64,000 bases of DNA from Deferrisoma camini S3R1 (GCF_000526155.1 NZ_JAFN01000001.1:1885014-1949013), one strand, 5' to 3'. Counted from the stretch's first letter, positions 25,462 through 34,763 are shown. The notes: a model not told the origin generated them from the letters alone. A program made the numbers and translations.

Positions 25462-26133
25462 GTGATCCGATCCGCCCGTACCCTCCTCTGCCTCGTTCTC
25501 GGCATCGCCCTCGCGGGGTGCTGGGGCACCCAGCGGCTGGAGGACCTCTCCCCTGCCGAGCTCTACGCCATGGCCCAGAGGGCCGTGGAGAAGTACCGGT
25601 ACGAAGAGGCCCAGAAGCTGATCGACCGCATCCGCGACGACCACCCGTTCTCTAAGTTCGCCACCGAGGCGGAGCTGCTCGAGGCGGACATGCTGTTCCG
25701 CCAGGAGAAGTTCGAGGAGGCGGCCGCCGCGTACCGGGGGTTCGAGGAACTCCACCCCACCTACCCGAAGCTGGACTACGTGATCTTTCGGCGGGGCTTG
25801 TGCTACTACAACCTGAGCCAGCCCCCCGACCGGGACCAAGAGCCCACCCACCGGGCCCTGGAGGCGTTCCAGAAGCTGCTGTACGCCCGCCCCAAGAGCC
25901 AATACGCGGCCGAGGCCCAGGAAAAGGTAAAGGAGCTGCGCCAGCGCCTGGCCGAGCACGAGATGTACGTGGCCCGGTACTACCTGCGGAAGAAGCGATA
26001 CTCCGCGGCCCTGGGACGGCTCCAGGAGCTGGTGCGCTCGTACCCGGACTCACCCCTGCGCGACCAGGCCCTGGCCCTGGCGTTGGAGATCCAACCGAAG
26101 GCCGAGAGGGAGAAGGTGGGGGAGGATGAGTAG
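25462..26133 (+). CDS. bamD: outer-membrane assembly lipoprotein BamD
   Basis: A 223-residue lipoprotein: signal peptide with lipobox ALAGC (Cys at residue 20) followed by TPR-like repeats (AQRAVEKYRYEEAQKLIDRI, LLEADMLFRQEKFEEAAAAY, ...). Matches the BamD/ComL (DUF or YfiO) family that supports outer-membrane protein folding with BamA. The GTG start at 25462 follows GGGAGGCCCAC. Its stop lies a few bases before a strong terminator. Confidence 0.9.
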   Translation: MIRSARTLLCLVLGIALAGCWGTQRLEDLSPAELYAMAQRAVEKYRYEEAQKLIDRIRDDHPFSKFATEAELLEADMLFRQEKFEEAAAAYRGFEELHPTYPKLDYVIFRRGLCYYNLSQPPDRDQEPTHRALEAFQKLLYARPKSQYAAEAQEKVKELRQRLAEHEMYVARYYLRKKRYSAALGRLQELVRSYPDSPLRDQALALALEIQPKAEREKVGEDE

Positions 26134-26138
26134 CTCGT

Positions 26139-26178
26139 AAAGGTCCGTTTTCCGATAGGAACGGACCTTTTCGTTTTT
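26139..26178 (+). terminator. rho-independent terminator after bamD
   Basis: An 11-bp stem, AAAGGTCCGTT / AACGGACCTTT, with a 10-base loop is followed by TCGTTTTTTG. It ends the gatCAB-mtnA-bamD side and is nearly symmetric, so it could act on both strands. Confidence 0.9.
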
Positions 26179-26237
26179 TGTTGGTCACTTTTCATTTGGG
26201 GAAGGTACGGCCGCAAAACCGGAAAGGAGACGTTCCC

Positions 26238-26945
26238 GTGGACTCGGCGATCGTGGAGCTCACCCACCTTGGGCGCGAGGCGTTCAACGACGGCCGGTAC
26301 GAAGAGGCCGAACGCTACCTGCGCAAACTTCTCGACATGGACTGCCGGTTCGCCGACATCTTCAACATGCTGGGGGCCATCGCGTTCCAGAAGGGCGACC
26401 GGGAGGGGGCGGTGGGGCTGTTCCAGGAGGCCCTGGACGTCAACCCCCACTACACCGAGGCGCTCCTGAACATGGCCGTGGCTTTGAACGACCTGGGCCG
26501 GTACGACGAGGCGGAGCGGGCCTTCGAGAAGGCCCGGAGGGCCTCCCGGGTGGACCAGGGCACGGTGGACCCGTACATCAAGGGGCGCCTGGCCAACGTG
26601 CACGCCGACATCGGCGAGATCTACCACAGCCTGGGCATGCTGGCCGAGGCCGAGGCGGAGTACCGCAAGGCCCTGTCCCTGGGCCCCACCTTCCCGGACC
26701 TGCGCACCCGGGTGGGCGTGCTGTTCCGGGACATGGGGCGCTACGACGACGCCGTGGCCGAGTTCCGGCGGGTCAAGGAGGAGCACCCCCATTACACCGA
26801 GGCCGGCATCCAGCTGGGCATCACCTACTACAGCCGGGGCCAGGTGGATCTGGCCGTGGAGGAGTGGAACGGGGTGCTGGAACGCTCGCCCGACAACCCC
26901 AAGGCCTTGATGTACCTGCGGCTCGCCGAGCGCGAGCAGGTGTGA
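26238..26945 (+). CDS. tetratricopeptide-repeat protein
   Basis: A 235-residue protein built of about six TPR units (AFNDGRYEEAERYLRKLLDM, GDREGAVGLFQEALDVNP, LGRYDEAERAFEKARRA, LGMLAEAEAEYRKALSLGP, MGRYDDAVAEFRRVKEEHP, RGQVDLAVEEWNGVLERSP). The GTG start is set by AAAGGAGACGTTCCC. There is no signal peptide, so it is cytoplasmic. TPR proteins are protein-contact scaffolds; no partner is evident from the neighbours. Confidence 0.88.
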   Translation: MDSAIVELTHLGREAFNDGRYEEAERYLRKLLDMDCRFADIFNMLGAIAFQKGDREGAVGLFQEALDVNPHYTEALLNMAVALNDLGRYDEAERAFEKARRASRVDQGTVDPYIKGRLANVHADIGEIYHSLGMLAEAEAEYRKALSLGPTFPDLRTRVGVLFRDMGRYDDAVAEFRRVKEEHPHYTEAGIQLGITYYSRGQVDLAVEEWNGVLERSPDNPKALMYLRLAEREQV

Positions 26946-26995
26946 GCAGGGAGGCTGGGAGGCCAGGAAGCTGGAAAGCTAGAAAGCTCTAACCC
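26946..26995. repeat. 8-base degenerate tandem array
   Basis: The bases AGGCTGGG AGGCCAGG AAGCTGGA AAGCTAGA AAGCTCTA form five 8-base units directly after the TPR gene stop. The complement of this pattern occurs at 54859-54906 and 58860-58884. Confidence 0.65.
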
Positions 26996-27113
26996 CTCCG
27001 GCTCCAGCTTGGGAACTCCGCCCTTGCGAGAACGTCCTTCCCTTCGCGAAAGGATCTCTCGTCGCGTCTCCGGTTCGGGCCGCCCCGGAGCACGGCGGCC
27101 GCCTCCCCGCGTT

Positions 27114-28646
27114 CTAACCTTTCCCCTCCCCGATCCGGAACTCCTCCTGGTGCAGGTGGGGCCGAGCCTTGAGCACGATCTGCTTGCCCAGGGTCTGCTC
27201 CAGGGCCTCGAGCCCTGAGCGCTCCTCGTCGTAGAGGTAGTGGACCACGTCGGGGTGGGCCTCCACCACGATCGTGTCCGAGGCGATCCCGTGACGACGG
27301 CGCCGGATCTCGCGGAACACGTCGTAGGCCACCGTGGACCGGGACCGCACGTACCCCTTGCCCTCGCAGTAGGGGCACGGCTCGCACAGCATCCGGCCCA
27401 GATCCTCGTGGACCCTCTTGCGGGTCATCTCCACCAGGCCTAGGCTGGAGATCTGCAGCAGGTTCGTCTTGGCCCGGTCCCTCCGCAGCTCCGACTCCAG
27501 GGTCTCGAACACCTTGCGGCGGTTCTCCTCCACTTCCATGTCGATGAAATCGATGATGATGATGCCCCCGATGTTCCGGAGCCGGAGCTGGTAGGCGATC
27601 TCCCGGGCCGCCTCCAGGTTCGTCTTGAGGATGGTCTCCTCCAGGTTGCGCTTGCCCACGTAGGAGCCGGTGTTCACGTCGATGGCCGTGAGGGCCTCGG
27701 TGCGCTCGATCACGATGTAGCCCCCGCTCTTGAGCCACACCCGCCGCTCCAGGGCCTTGGAGATCTCGATCTCGATGTCGTAGAAGCTGAAGATCGGCTC
27801 GGGCCGGTTGTAGAGCTCCACCAGCGGGCGCGCCTGGGGCACGTAGGTGCCGACGAACTCCAGGATCTTTTTGTACTCCTCGGCCGAGTCCACCACGATC
27901 CGGCGCACCTCGGGGGTGTACAGGTCGCGGATGGCCCGGAACGAGATGTCCAGGTCGCAGTGGAGCAGGTTGGGGGCCGACACCCGGGCCGCCCGCTGGA
28001 CCACGTCGTCCCACAGCCGGGTCAGGAACTCCATCTCGGGCTTCAGGTCGTCGGCGGTGCACCCCTCGGCCGCGGTGCGCACGATGAACCCGCCGGGCCC
28101 CGTGCGCAGCTCGGCCACCATCTCCCGCAGGGCGGCCCGCTCCTCCTCGTCGGTGATCCGGCGAGACACCCCGATGTGGTTCACGTGGGGCAGGTACACC
28201 ACGTTGCGGCCCGGCAGGCTCACGAACTGGGTGATCCGGGCGCCCTTGCGCCCCAGGGGCTCCTTGGCCACCTGAACCAACACCTCCTGGCCCTCGTGGA
28301 GCAGATCCTCGATGGGGGCCGCGGGCTTGGGGGGACGCAGGGGGACGTCTCCGTCCTCGTCCAGGCCGAACATCTCCGCGTACTCCTGGATGTCGGAGTA
28401 CACGTCCGACACGTACAGGAACGCCGCCTTCTCGAGGCCGATGTCCACGAACGCGGCCTGCATGCCCGGCAACACCCGCACCACGCGGCCCTTGTAGATG
28501 TTGCCCACCACCCTTCGGTCCTTGACGTGCTCGATGTAGAGCTCGGCCAGGACCTTGTTCTCCAGCAGGGCCACCCGGGTGTCCTGGGGCGTGGCGTTGA
28601 TGATGATCTCTTTCGACAGGCTGGGCGCCGCTTCCACCTCGGACAT
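27114..28646 (-). CDS. rng: ribonuclease G (Rne/Rng family)
   Basis: A 510-residue RNase E/G-type endoribonuclease. It begins IIINATPQDTRVALLENK and contains an S1 RNA-binding domain (about 35-130: VGNIYKGRVVRVLPGMQAAFVDIG). The catalytic region has DVNTGSYVGKRN and IIIDFIDM, and the zinc-link CEPCPYCEGKGYV is near 405. It processes rRNA and tRNA ends. It lies downstream of the fused radical SAM gene on the same strand, an arrangement common in Geobacter-like genomes, though here separated by a repeat-filled gap. Confidence 0.95.
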   Translation of the reverse strand: MSEVEAAPSLSKEIIINATPQDTRVALLENKVLAELYIEHVKDRRVVGNIYKGRVVRVLPGMQAAFVDIGLEKAAFLYVSDVYSDIQEYAEMFGLDEDGDVPLRPPKPAAPIEDLLHEGQEVLVQVAKEPLGRKGARITQFVSLPGRNVVYLPHVNHIGVSRRITDEEERAALREMVAELRTGPGGFIVRTAAEGCTADDLKPEMEFLTRLWDDVVQRAARVSAPNLLHCDLDISFRAIRDLYTPEVRRIVVDSAEEYKKILEFVGTYVPQARPLVELYNRPEPIFSFYDIEIEISKALERRVWLKSGGYIVIERTEALTAIDVNTGSYVGKRNLEETILKTNLEAAREIAYQLRLRNIGGIIIIDFIDMEVEENRRKVFETLESELRRDRAKTNLLQISSLGLVEMTRKRVHEDLGRMLCEPCPYCEGKGYVRSRSTVAYDVFREIRRRRHGIASDTIVVEAHPDVVHYLYDEERSGLEALEQTLGKQIVLKARPHLHQEEFRIGEGKG

Positions 28647-28659
28647 GTCTGCTCCGGTA

Positions 28660-28905
28660 ACTTCGGTCGTTGGTCGTCAGTCGTTGGCCGTCGGTCGGGG
28701 GCCTTCGGCCCGCTAGGCGGCTAGGCAGCTAGGCGGCGGGGCGGCTCTCGAATCGCGCCAAAGCTCGGGGGCATGGGGTCTGCTGGAGCGCCCGCCCGTC
28801 TAACGGGCCGATCTAGCCGGAATTTCTCTAGTTTCTAGTCTCTGGTTTCTGGTCTCTGGCCTTGCCGGAAGCAGGCCCCATGCCCCGGCAACAGAACGGA
28901 GCGGC
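28660..28905. repeat. composite intergenic repeat (copy E9)
   Basis: Directly upstream of rng: a 7-mer array (GTCGTTG GTCGTCA GTCGTTG GCCGTCG), an 8-mer array (CTAGGCGG CTAGGCAG CTAGGCGG), element end 2 (GGGGTCTGCTGGAGCGCC), a second 7-mer array (CTAGTTT CTAGTCT CTGGTTT CTGGTCT), then element end 1 (CCGGAAGCAGGCCCCATGCCC). All three array types are joined in one gap. Confidence 0.7.
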
Positions 28906-28911
28906 CGCCGG

Positions 28912-31419
28912 TCAACTCAGCCGCATCCGCACCTTGACGATCCGGTCGCAGGCCCGCACGCCCTCGGCCAGGCCTGCCAGGCGGTGCACCAGATCCTCGG
29001 GCGTGACCGCGGTGCCGTTTTCGGCCCGGCGAATCCGCACGTGCAGCCGCCCCTCCTCCTCCCAAAGGCCCTCCACGTACCGCCGGGCGTCCAGCACCCG
29101 ATCGGCCTTGTTCTTGCGGTGCTTGACCACCGGGAACTCGGCCACGGCCCAGAACGCCCCGATCCGCTCCCGCCAGCCGGAGCGCTCCCCCACGGCCGCG
29201 GCCGCCTCGGCCGTGGGCACCACCTCGTACTCCTCCACCGTGCCCCCCCCGGTCAGCCCCTTGGTGTCCGGGCCGATCACCCACAGGGCCTCCACCCTGA
29301 GCCCTTCGGGCAGGCTGGCGTTCATGCGGGCCTGGGTCTCGGGCAGGAGCGGCACGGTCCACACCTTCAGGTCCGCCAGCTCGGCCCGGCTCTCGGTGCC
29401 CAGCGGAAGCGCCGGCCCCAGCACGATCCGGGGCTGGGGATGGTGCCCGCGGGAGTACACCACGTCCACCCCGGCCGCCCGCAACGCCCGGTGCAGAGCG
29501 GTCACCGTCTCCAGATGGGCCAGGAACGAGGCCGGGCCCTGCTTGGAGAACCGGAACCGGATCCGGGGGACCTGCGACAGATCCTCGGGCTTCGGCGGCG
29601 CAGGCTCGGCCGGCGGCGGGTAGGGAACCGGGTCAGCCACCCGGGGCTTCACCCGGTCGAAGTCGCACAGGCCGCACCCCTGGCACCGGCCGCCCCGGCA
29701 GTCCGGGGTGGGCTCGGCCCGCAGGGCGCGCTCCCACTCGGTCCGCAGGAACGCGGGGTCCGCGCCCAGGTCCACCACGTCCCAAGGCTGGGGCGCGGCA
29801 GGATCCCGCTCGGCCAGGAACTCCTCGACCCGCAGCCCGGCCTCCCGGAACGCGGTCTCCCAGGTCTGCCACCGGAACTCGCCGGTCCAGGCGTCCATGC
29901 GGCATCCGTTGCGGTAGGCCGCCTCGATCACCCGGCCCAGGCGCCGGTCGCCCCGGGCAATCACCCCCTCGAGCACGCTCATCCGGGCGTCGTGCCAACG
30001 CAGGTCCACCGCCCCCCGCCGCAGGTTCTTCTTGAAGAACGCCTGGATCTCCTCGATCTCGGCCACCCCGATCTGCCGGGCCCACTGGAAGGGCGTGTGG
30101 GGCTTGGGCACGAAGTTCGAGATGCTCACGCCCACCCTGCCCCTGCCCTTGGGCGCGGCCTTGGCGATCCGGCGCACCAGCTCCACGATGGCCTGGCGGT
30201 CCTCGGCGGTCTCGGTGGGCAACCCCACCATGAAGTAGAGCTTCAGCCCCTTCCAGCCCGCCGCGAACACCTTGTGGACCGCCCCGAAGATCTCGGCCTC
30301 GGTGATGTTCTTGTTGATGACCCGTCGCAGCCGCTCGGACCCGGCCTCGGGGGCCAGGGTGAACCCCGTCTTGCGCACCCGGCGGATCTCCTCGAGCACC
30401 CGGTCGTCCAGGCTGTCGACCCGCAGGCTCGGCAGGCTCACCGCGGTCTGCCGCCCGCCGTGCTCGCGCATGAGCCGCACCAGGAGCGGCCCGATCGACG
30501 AGTAGTCCCCGGTGGACAGGGACAACAGCCCCACCTCGTCGTACCCGCTCTGCTCGACGCCCCCGGCCACGGCCCGGGCCACCTGGTCGGCCGGCCGCTC
30601 CCTCACGGGCCGGTAGTAGAACCCGGCCTGGCAGAACCGGCACCCCCGGGTGCACCCTCGGCAGACCTCCACGGCGAGCCGGTCGTGGATCGTGGAGATA
30701 AACGGCACCACCGGCCGGGTCGGCGGAGGCCAGGCCGCGAGGTCCGGCAGCACCCGCCGCCTCACCCGCATCGCGGGGTCGAACCCGGCGAACCGGCCGG
30801 CCTCGAACCGCGGCCGAGTTCGGGCCGGCACGTACACCCCCTCGACCCGCGACAGGGCCTGGAGCCTCGCCTCCCGATCCGGCCCCGCCCCCTCCAGGGC
30901 CCGGGCCAGCTCCACCACGGCCTCCTCGCCGTCGCCCACGAAAAACGCGTCGAAGAAATCGGCGAACGGCTCGGGGTTGGCGCACACCGGCCCCCCCGCG
31001 ATCACCAGGGGATGGCCGGGGCCCCGGTCGGCGGCCCGGAGCGGCACCCCGCCCAGGTCGAGCATCAATAGCACGTTGGTGATCGACAGCTCGTAGGGCA
31101 GGGTGAACCCCACCAGGTCGAACTCCACCAGCGGCCGGCCCGACTCCCGGGTGACCAGGGGCCAGCCCCGGCGCCGCAGCAGGGCCTCCATGTCGTGCCA
31201 GGGGGCGAAGGCCCGCTCGGCCAGGACCCCCTCCTCCCGGTTCAGGGTGTGGTACAGGATCTGGAGCCCCAGGTGGCTCATGCCGATCTCGTACACGTCG
31301 GGGAAGCACAGGGCCACCCGCACCCCGGCCCCGCCCCAGTCCTTGACCACGGCGCCGACCTCGAGCCCCTCGTACCGGCCGGGCTTCTCCACTTCGAGCA
31401 GTGCGCGTCCGTACCTCAT
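28912..31419 (-). CDS. fused B12-binding-like radical SAM protein (TIGR03960 + TIGR03936)
   Basis: An 835-residue protein that joins a TIGR03960-type radical SAM domain to a TIGR03936-type (DUF2344) C-terminal domain, as usual in deltaproteobacteria. The first 240 residues are cobalamin-binding-like (VALCFPDVYEIGMSHLGLQIL). The cluster motif is CRGCTRGCRFCQAG (CxxxCxxC), and CRGGRCQGCGLCDFDRVK is a Cys-rich linker near 590. The tail from about 640 (IRFRFSKQGPASFLAHLET) is DUF2344. The ATG at 31419 follows GAAAAGGACGGC. The reaction is not known; proximity to rng hints at RNA metabolism. Confidence 0.9.
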   Translation of the reverse strand: MRYGRALLEVEKPGRYEGLEVGAVVKDWGGAGVRVALCFPDVYEIGMSHLGLQILYHTLNREEGVLAERAFAPWHDMEALLRRRGWPLVTRESGRPLVEFDLVGFTLPYELSITNVLLMLDLGGVPLRAADRGPGHPLVIAGGPVCANPEPFADFFDAFFVGDGEEAVVELARALEGAGPDREARLQALSRVEGVYVPARTRPRFEAGRFAGFDPAMRVRRRVLPDLAAWPPPTRPVVPFISTIHDRLAVEVCRGCTRGCRFCQAGFYYRPVRERPADQVARAVAGGVEQSGYDEVGLLSLSTGDYSSIGPLLVRLMREHGGRQTAVSLPSLRVDSLDDRVLEEIRRVRKTGFTLAPEAGSERLRRVINKNITEAEIFGAVHKVFAAGWKGLKLYFMVGLPTETAEDRQAIVELVRRIAKAAPKGRGRVGVSISNFVPKPHTPFQWARQIGVAEIEEIQAFFKKNLRRGAVDLRWHDARMSVLEGVIARGDRRLGRVIEAAYRNGCRMDAWTGEFRWQTWETAFREAGLRVEEFLAERDPAAPQPWDVVDLGADPAFLRTEWERALRAEPTPDCRGGRCQGCGLCDFDRVKPRVADPVPYPPPAEPAPPKPEDLSQVPRIRFRFSKQGPASFLAHLETVTALHRALRAAGVDVVYSRGHHPQPRIVLGPALPLGTESRAELADLKVWTVPLLPETQARMNASLPEGLRVEALWVIGPDTKGLTGGGTVEEYEVVPTAEAAAAVGERSGWRERIGAFWAVAEFPVVKHRKNKADRVLDARRYVEGLWEEEGRLHVRIRRAENGTAVTPEDLVHRLAGLAEGVRACDRIVKVRMRLS

Positions 31420-31478
31420 GCCGTCCTTTTCTAACCGGCCCGGCGGGCCGGGTGCCGTCTCAGGATCGAAAGTCATTG

Positions 31479-31548
31479 ACCCGGCGGACAAACCAGCGCT
31501 ACCGCCCGGATCGGAGGGGCAAGGGCCTGCCGGAGAGCCGGGCGCGGA
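31479..31548. repeat. truncated palindromic element end (copy E10)
   Basis: GACCCGGCGGACAAACCAGC (shared, inverted, with about 17062-17090) and then element end 2 (GGGGCAAGGGCCTGCCGGAG AGCCGGGCGCGG) abut the stop of the small zinc-binding protein gene. End 1 is missing. Confidence 0.55.
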
Positions 31549-31842
31549 TCAGTGCATCCGGCCCCCGGGCCCCGGCGGCTCACCGGTCCGGGCCCGCCCC
31601 AGCGGGTCGGTCAGGAACGACGCCTTGCAGGCCGGGCACAACAGGAACCCCTGCGCCTGGTACACGTCCCGGCCGGCCGATCCCGGATCGACGCCGTCGA
31701 GGGCCCGCATGAACGCCTCCAGGTCGTCCATGTCGCCCTGGTCGGGGAGCACGCCGTCGAAATCGGCCGTCACGTGGATCGTGATCAGGTACTTGAGGCT
31801 ACCCGGGGCCAGTTCCGCCCCGCACCGGTCGCACTGGGCCAT
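31549..31842 (-). CDS. small zinc-ribbon protein
   Basis: A 97-residue protein with two Cys pairs (MAQCDRCGAEL at the N-terminus and LCPACKASFLTDP near residue 75), likely binding one zinc. The middle (YLITIHVTADFDGVLPD) is acidic and may be folded. No named family is recognised. The ATG is preceded by GAGGACGACGGGA. It sits between a truncated repeat and a terminator and appears monocistronic. Confidence 0.7.
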   Translation of the reverse strand: MAQCDRCGAELAPGSLKYLITIHVTADFDGVLPDQGDMDDLEAFMRALDGVDPGSAGRDVYQAQGFLLCPACKASFLTDPLGRARTGEPPGPGGRMH

Positions 31843-31933
31843 TCCCGTCGTCCTCGCCGGGGATCGGTCCGCCGAAATTGGAGACCGGATTCAAGCACAC
31901 CGGCCCCACCGCCACAAGCGGCCGCCCCCCGCA

Positions 31934-31960
31934 CAAAAAAACCGGGTCCGATCGGCCCGG
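31934..31960 (-). terminator. rho-independent terminator after the HD-hydrolase operon
   Basis: On the minus strand the hairpin CCGGGCCGATCGGACCCGG is followed by seven T. It lies downstream of the transketolase-HD gene pair and upstream of the zinc-ribbon gene. Confidence 0.75.
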
Positions 31961-31982
31961 CCCTGTGTCGTGGTCGCGTTGG

Positions 31983-32175
31983 TGAGTTCGGTCGTTGGTC
32001 GCTAGTCGTTGGTCGAAGAGCCAGGGATCACCGGGGCGGCCGGGCGGCTTTCGAGCCGCCACCAAACCCTTGGGGGGCGTGGGGCCTGGTGGAGTGCCGG
32101 ATGCAGCGTACGTCGGATGCTGCGCTCACGCACGGCCGGAACCAGGCCCCATGCCCCACCGCCAAACCCTCGGGG
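31983..32175. repeat. composite intergenic repeat (copy E11)
   Basis: A 7-mer array (GTCGTTG GTCGCTA GTCGTTG GTCGAAG) is followed by a short element. It reads end 2 (GGGGCCTGGTGGAGTGCCGG), a small core, and end 1 (GCACGGCCGGAACCAGGCCC CATGCCCC). At about 90 bases between arms this is the shortest full copy in the window. Confidence 0.7.
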
Positions 32176-32179
32176 GGGC

Positions 32180-32779
32180 TCAGCACGCCTCTCCGCATCG
32201 CACGGCTCGGGTCAGGTCCTCGGGGGTGAACGGAAGGCGGCGGAACAGCTTCTCCTCCAGCCTGCGGGTCCGCTCCCAGTTGGCCCGGATCCGGGCCTCG
32301 GCCTCGGCATGGTTCCGGCCGTAGCGTTGGATCAGATCCTCGAACCGCTCCGCCAGGCTCACCACCTCCTCGTGGCGTACCCGCTTGTCGCTGTAGTTGA
32401 GCACCTCGGCCTCGTCCACCCTCCCGTGGGGCCGGCTGCCCCGCAGCTCCACGTGCTGCCCCACCAGGTCGGCCACCTCCGCGTACCCGGCACCCCGGAG
32501 GATGTCCGCCCCCTCCTTGGCGTGGTCCTGGAGCGACCCGAGGCACCGGGCCTTGGCCACGTCGTGGAGCACCGCGGCCGCCTCCAGCAGGTCCGGATCC
32601 AGGTCCTGGCCCCCGTACTCCCGGAGCCACCGTCCCAGCACCCGGGCCACTCGGGCCACCTGGCGGCTGTGGCGCCGGATGTGGGCCGGCACCCCCCACT
32701 CGTCCAGCAGGCGTTCCTGCTCCGCCGGCCCGGGCACGGCCCGGGCCGGCTCGTCCCGGTCCGCCACGGGGGGGCTCAC
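32180..32779 (-). CDS. HD-domain phosphohydrolase
   Basis: A 199-residue HD-superfamily protein. The metal-binding residues are in RHSRQVARVARVLG (His), AAVLHDVAKARCLG (His-Asp) and the later VGQHVELRG and NYSDKRVRHEEVVSL (Asp). Domains of this size hydrolyse nucleotides or phosphoesters; the substrate is unknown. The GTG start overlaps the stop of the transketolase-like gene (GTGA), so the two are co-translated, and a terminator follows. Confidence 0.85.
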   Translation of the reverse strand: MSPPVADRDEPARAVPGPAEQERLLDEWGVPAHIRRHSRQVARVARVLGRWLREYGGQDLDPDLLEAAAVLHDVAKARCLGSLQDHAKEGADILRGAGYAEVADLVGQHVELRGSRPHGRVDEAEVLNYSDKRVRHEEVVSLAERFEDLIQRYGRNHAEAEARIRANWERTRRLEEKLFRRLPFTPEDLTRAVRCGEAC

Positions 32780-34725
32780 CGCTTCAGAAACTTGGCCGCC
32801 CGAGCCACCAGGGCGCTGGCGTCCAGGCCCAGGCGCCGCCGGACCTCGCCGGGGTCCCCCGCCATGCCCTCGCCCTCCACCCCCAGCTTGAGGAGGCGGC
32901 ACGAGATGCCCCGGGTGGCGATCACGTCGGCCACCCGGGCCCCCAGGCCGGTGCGCACCGTGTGGTCCTCGTAGGTGATGACCCGGCCCTTGCGCAGGTT
33001 CTGAAGCAGCACCGGGTCCTCGCTATCCACCAAGGCCCCCGGGCACGGCACGTGGAGCACGGCCGGCCCCATGCCCCGCTCACGAAGGGCCTCCCAGGCC
33101 GCGATGGCCTCCAGCACCAGGGGACCGGTGGTGAGGATCACCCCGGAGTCCCCGGGCCGCACGAGGTCGATCCGGCCGTACTCGAACCGGTACTCTCCCC
33201 CAAACAGCGGTCGGCCGTCCACGTCGGTCACCACCGCGGTGGGGGTGCGCCACACGCCCACCACCCAGTTGCCCGGCTCGATCAGGGCGACCCGCGCCAC
33301 CCGGTCCATCTGGTTCGCGTCGGCCGGGAACACCATGCGGCACCGGGGCAGGTTCTCCACCAGGCTCACATAGTCCAGGCACAGCCCCGCCCGGCCCCGC
33401 CGCCCGCCTTCCACCCCCAGGGCGGCCGCGAACAGCTTCACGTGGGTCCGGTTGAGATCGTTCAGGCGCAGGGAGTGGAACGCCCCCTCCAGGGCGTCGG
33501 GCCCCCGAGCCAGCCACACCGGAACCCCCCCGGCCAGGCTGAACGCCCCCAGGGCCACCCCCACGGCGGCGTCCTGGCCCCGCACCTCGAAGAACCGGTC
33601 CCGGGGCCGGGGCAGGTTGGCCGCGTCGGCCCCGCCCACCACCACCTTCCCCTCGAACAGGGCCATCGGCGCCCCGGATTCCTCGGCCTCCTCCGCCTCC
33701 AGCACGTCGGCCAGCACCCCGGCCAGGGCCGTCTGACCCGACACCTCGGTCCCGGCGGGGTAGTCGCGGTGGGTCAGGGGCACGGCCGGCACCGGGTGGT
33801 CCTCCGGCTCCTCCTCCAGGTTCAGGTCGAACTCCCCGAACGCGGACCGGTAGTCCTCCTCCTCGTCCAGCGACGGGTCCTGGCGCAGCTCGCGCATGGC
33901 CTCCCGGTACTCCTCGTCCGTCAGCCGGATCTCGTGGTACCGGGGATCGTTCTCCATGAACGACACCCCGTGGCCCGACGTGGTCCGGGCCACCACCAGC
34001 ACCGGGGCGCTCTGGATCTGGATGGCCCGCCGGATGGCCCGGTAGATGTCGTCGGGGTCGTGGCCGTTGACCTCGATCACGTCCCAGCCGTCGGCGATGT
34101 ACTCGTACTTGATGCTCTGGAGGTAGGCCTCGGCCGCCTTTCCGGTGGCCATCACCCCGTTGGCGTCCATCACCGCGGTGATCTGGTTCAGCCGCTGGCG
34201 CTTGGCGAACCGCCGGGCCTCGGCCACGATGCCCCGCTGCTGCTCCCCGTCGCTCACCACCACGAATACCTGGTTCTTCGCGCCGGACAGCCGCCCGGCC
34301 AGGGCGAACCCACACGCGGCCGCAAGCCCGGCGCCCGGCACCCCGCCGGTCCACTCGACACCGGGCACGGCCCGGTTCGGCGCCTCCTCGAACACGCTGC
34401 CGGCCTTGGCGAACAGGCTGACCGCGTCGTCCCGGTCCACGAAGTCGAACCGGCCCAGGGTGGCGTACAGGGCCGCCGTGAGGTGGGGAGGGCTCAGCAC
34501 GATCCGGTCCCGCTTCGGCTCGTCCGGGTCCGACGGCCGCACGTTGGCCGCCGCGTACAGGGTGACCAGGATCTCGGCGCACGAGAGGCACCCGGCCGGA
34601 TGCCCCTCGCCCACGAGGTGGATCATCTTGAGCACGTCGCCGCGGACCTGCCGGGCGAGATCCCGCAGCGTCCGCACCTGTTCGGCCGACAGCTCCTCCA
34701 GCTTGAAGCCCTTCGGTAACTGCAT
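32776..34725 (-). CDS. transketolase-like thiamine diphosphate enzyme
   Basis: A full-length 649-residue transketolase/DXPS-superfamily protein. Visible parts are EGHPAGCLSCAEILVTLY, the TPP/metal motif VVSDGEQQRGIVAEA ... DANGVMATG, a Pyr domain from about 350, and a C-terminal domain (YEDHTVRTGLGARV). Several normally fixed spots differ. The LS-GH segment is LSPPHLTAA. The catalytic-Glu motif (usually EVGIAEQN) reads EVRGQDAAVG, where Asp or Gln would replace Glu. A very acidic linker (SLDEEEDYRSAFG...NLEEEPEDHP) is present. ATG at 34725 follows AAGGAGTCGTGG. It may be a specialised paralog. Confidence 0.82.
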   Translation of the reverse strand: MQLPKGFKLEELSAEQVRTLRDLARQVRGDVLKMIHLVGEGHPAGCLSCAEILVTLYAAANVRPSDPDEPKRDRIVLSPPHLTAALYATLGRFDFVDRDDAVSLFAKAGSVFEEAPNRAVPGVEWTGGVPGAGLAAACGFALAGRLSGAKNQVFVVVSDGEQQRGIVAEARRFAKRQRLNQITAVMDANGVMATGKAAEAYLQSIKYEYIADGWDVIEVNGHDPDDIYRAIRRAIQIQSAPVLVVARTTSGHGVSFMENDPRYHEIRLTDEEYREAMRELRQDPSLDEEEDYRSAFGEFDLNLEEEPEDHPVPAVPLTHRDYPAGTEVSGQTALAGVLADVLEAEEAEESGAPMALFEGKVVVGGADAANLPRPRDRFFEVRGQDAAVGVALGAFSLAGGVPVWLARGPDALEGAFHSLRLNDLNRTHVKLFAAALGVEGGRRGRAGLCLDYVSLVENLPRCRMVFPADANQMDRVARVALIEPGNWVVGVWRTPTAVVTDVDGRPLFGGEYRFEYGRIDLVRPGDSGVILTTGPLVLEAIAAWEALRERGMGPAVLHVPCPGALVDSEDPVLLQNLRKGRVITYEDHTVRTGLGARVADVIATRGISCRLLKLGVEGEGMAGDPGEVRRRLGLDASALVARAAKFLKR

Positions 34726-34763
34726 CCACGACTCCTTCACATCCCGCGGCGCGGGCCCGGAAA

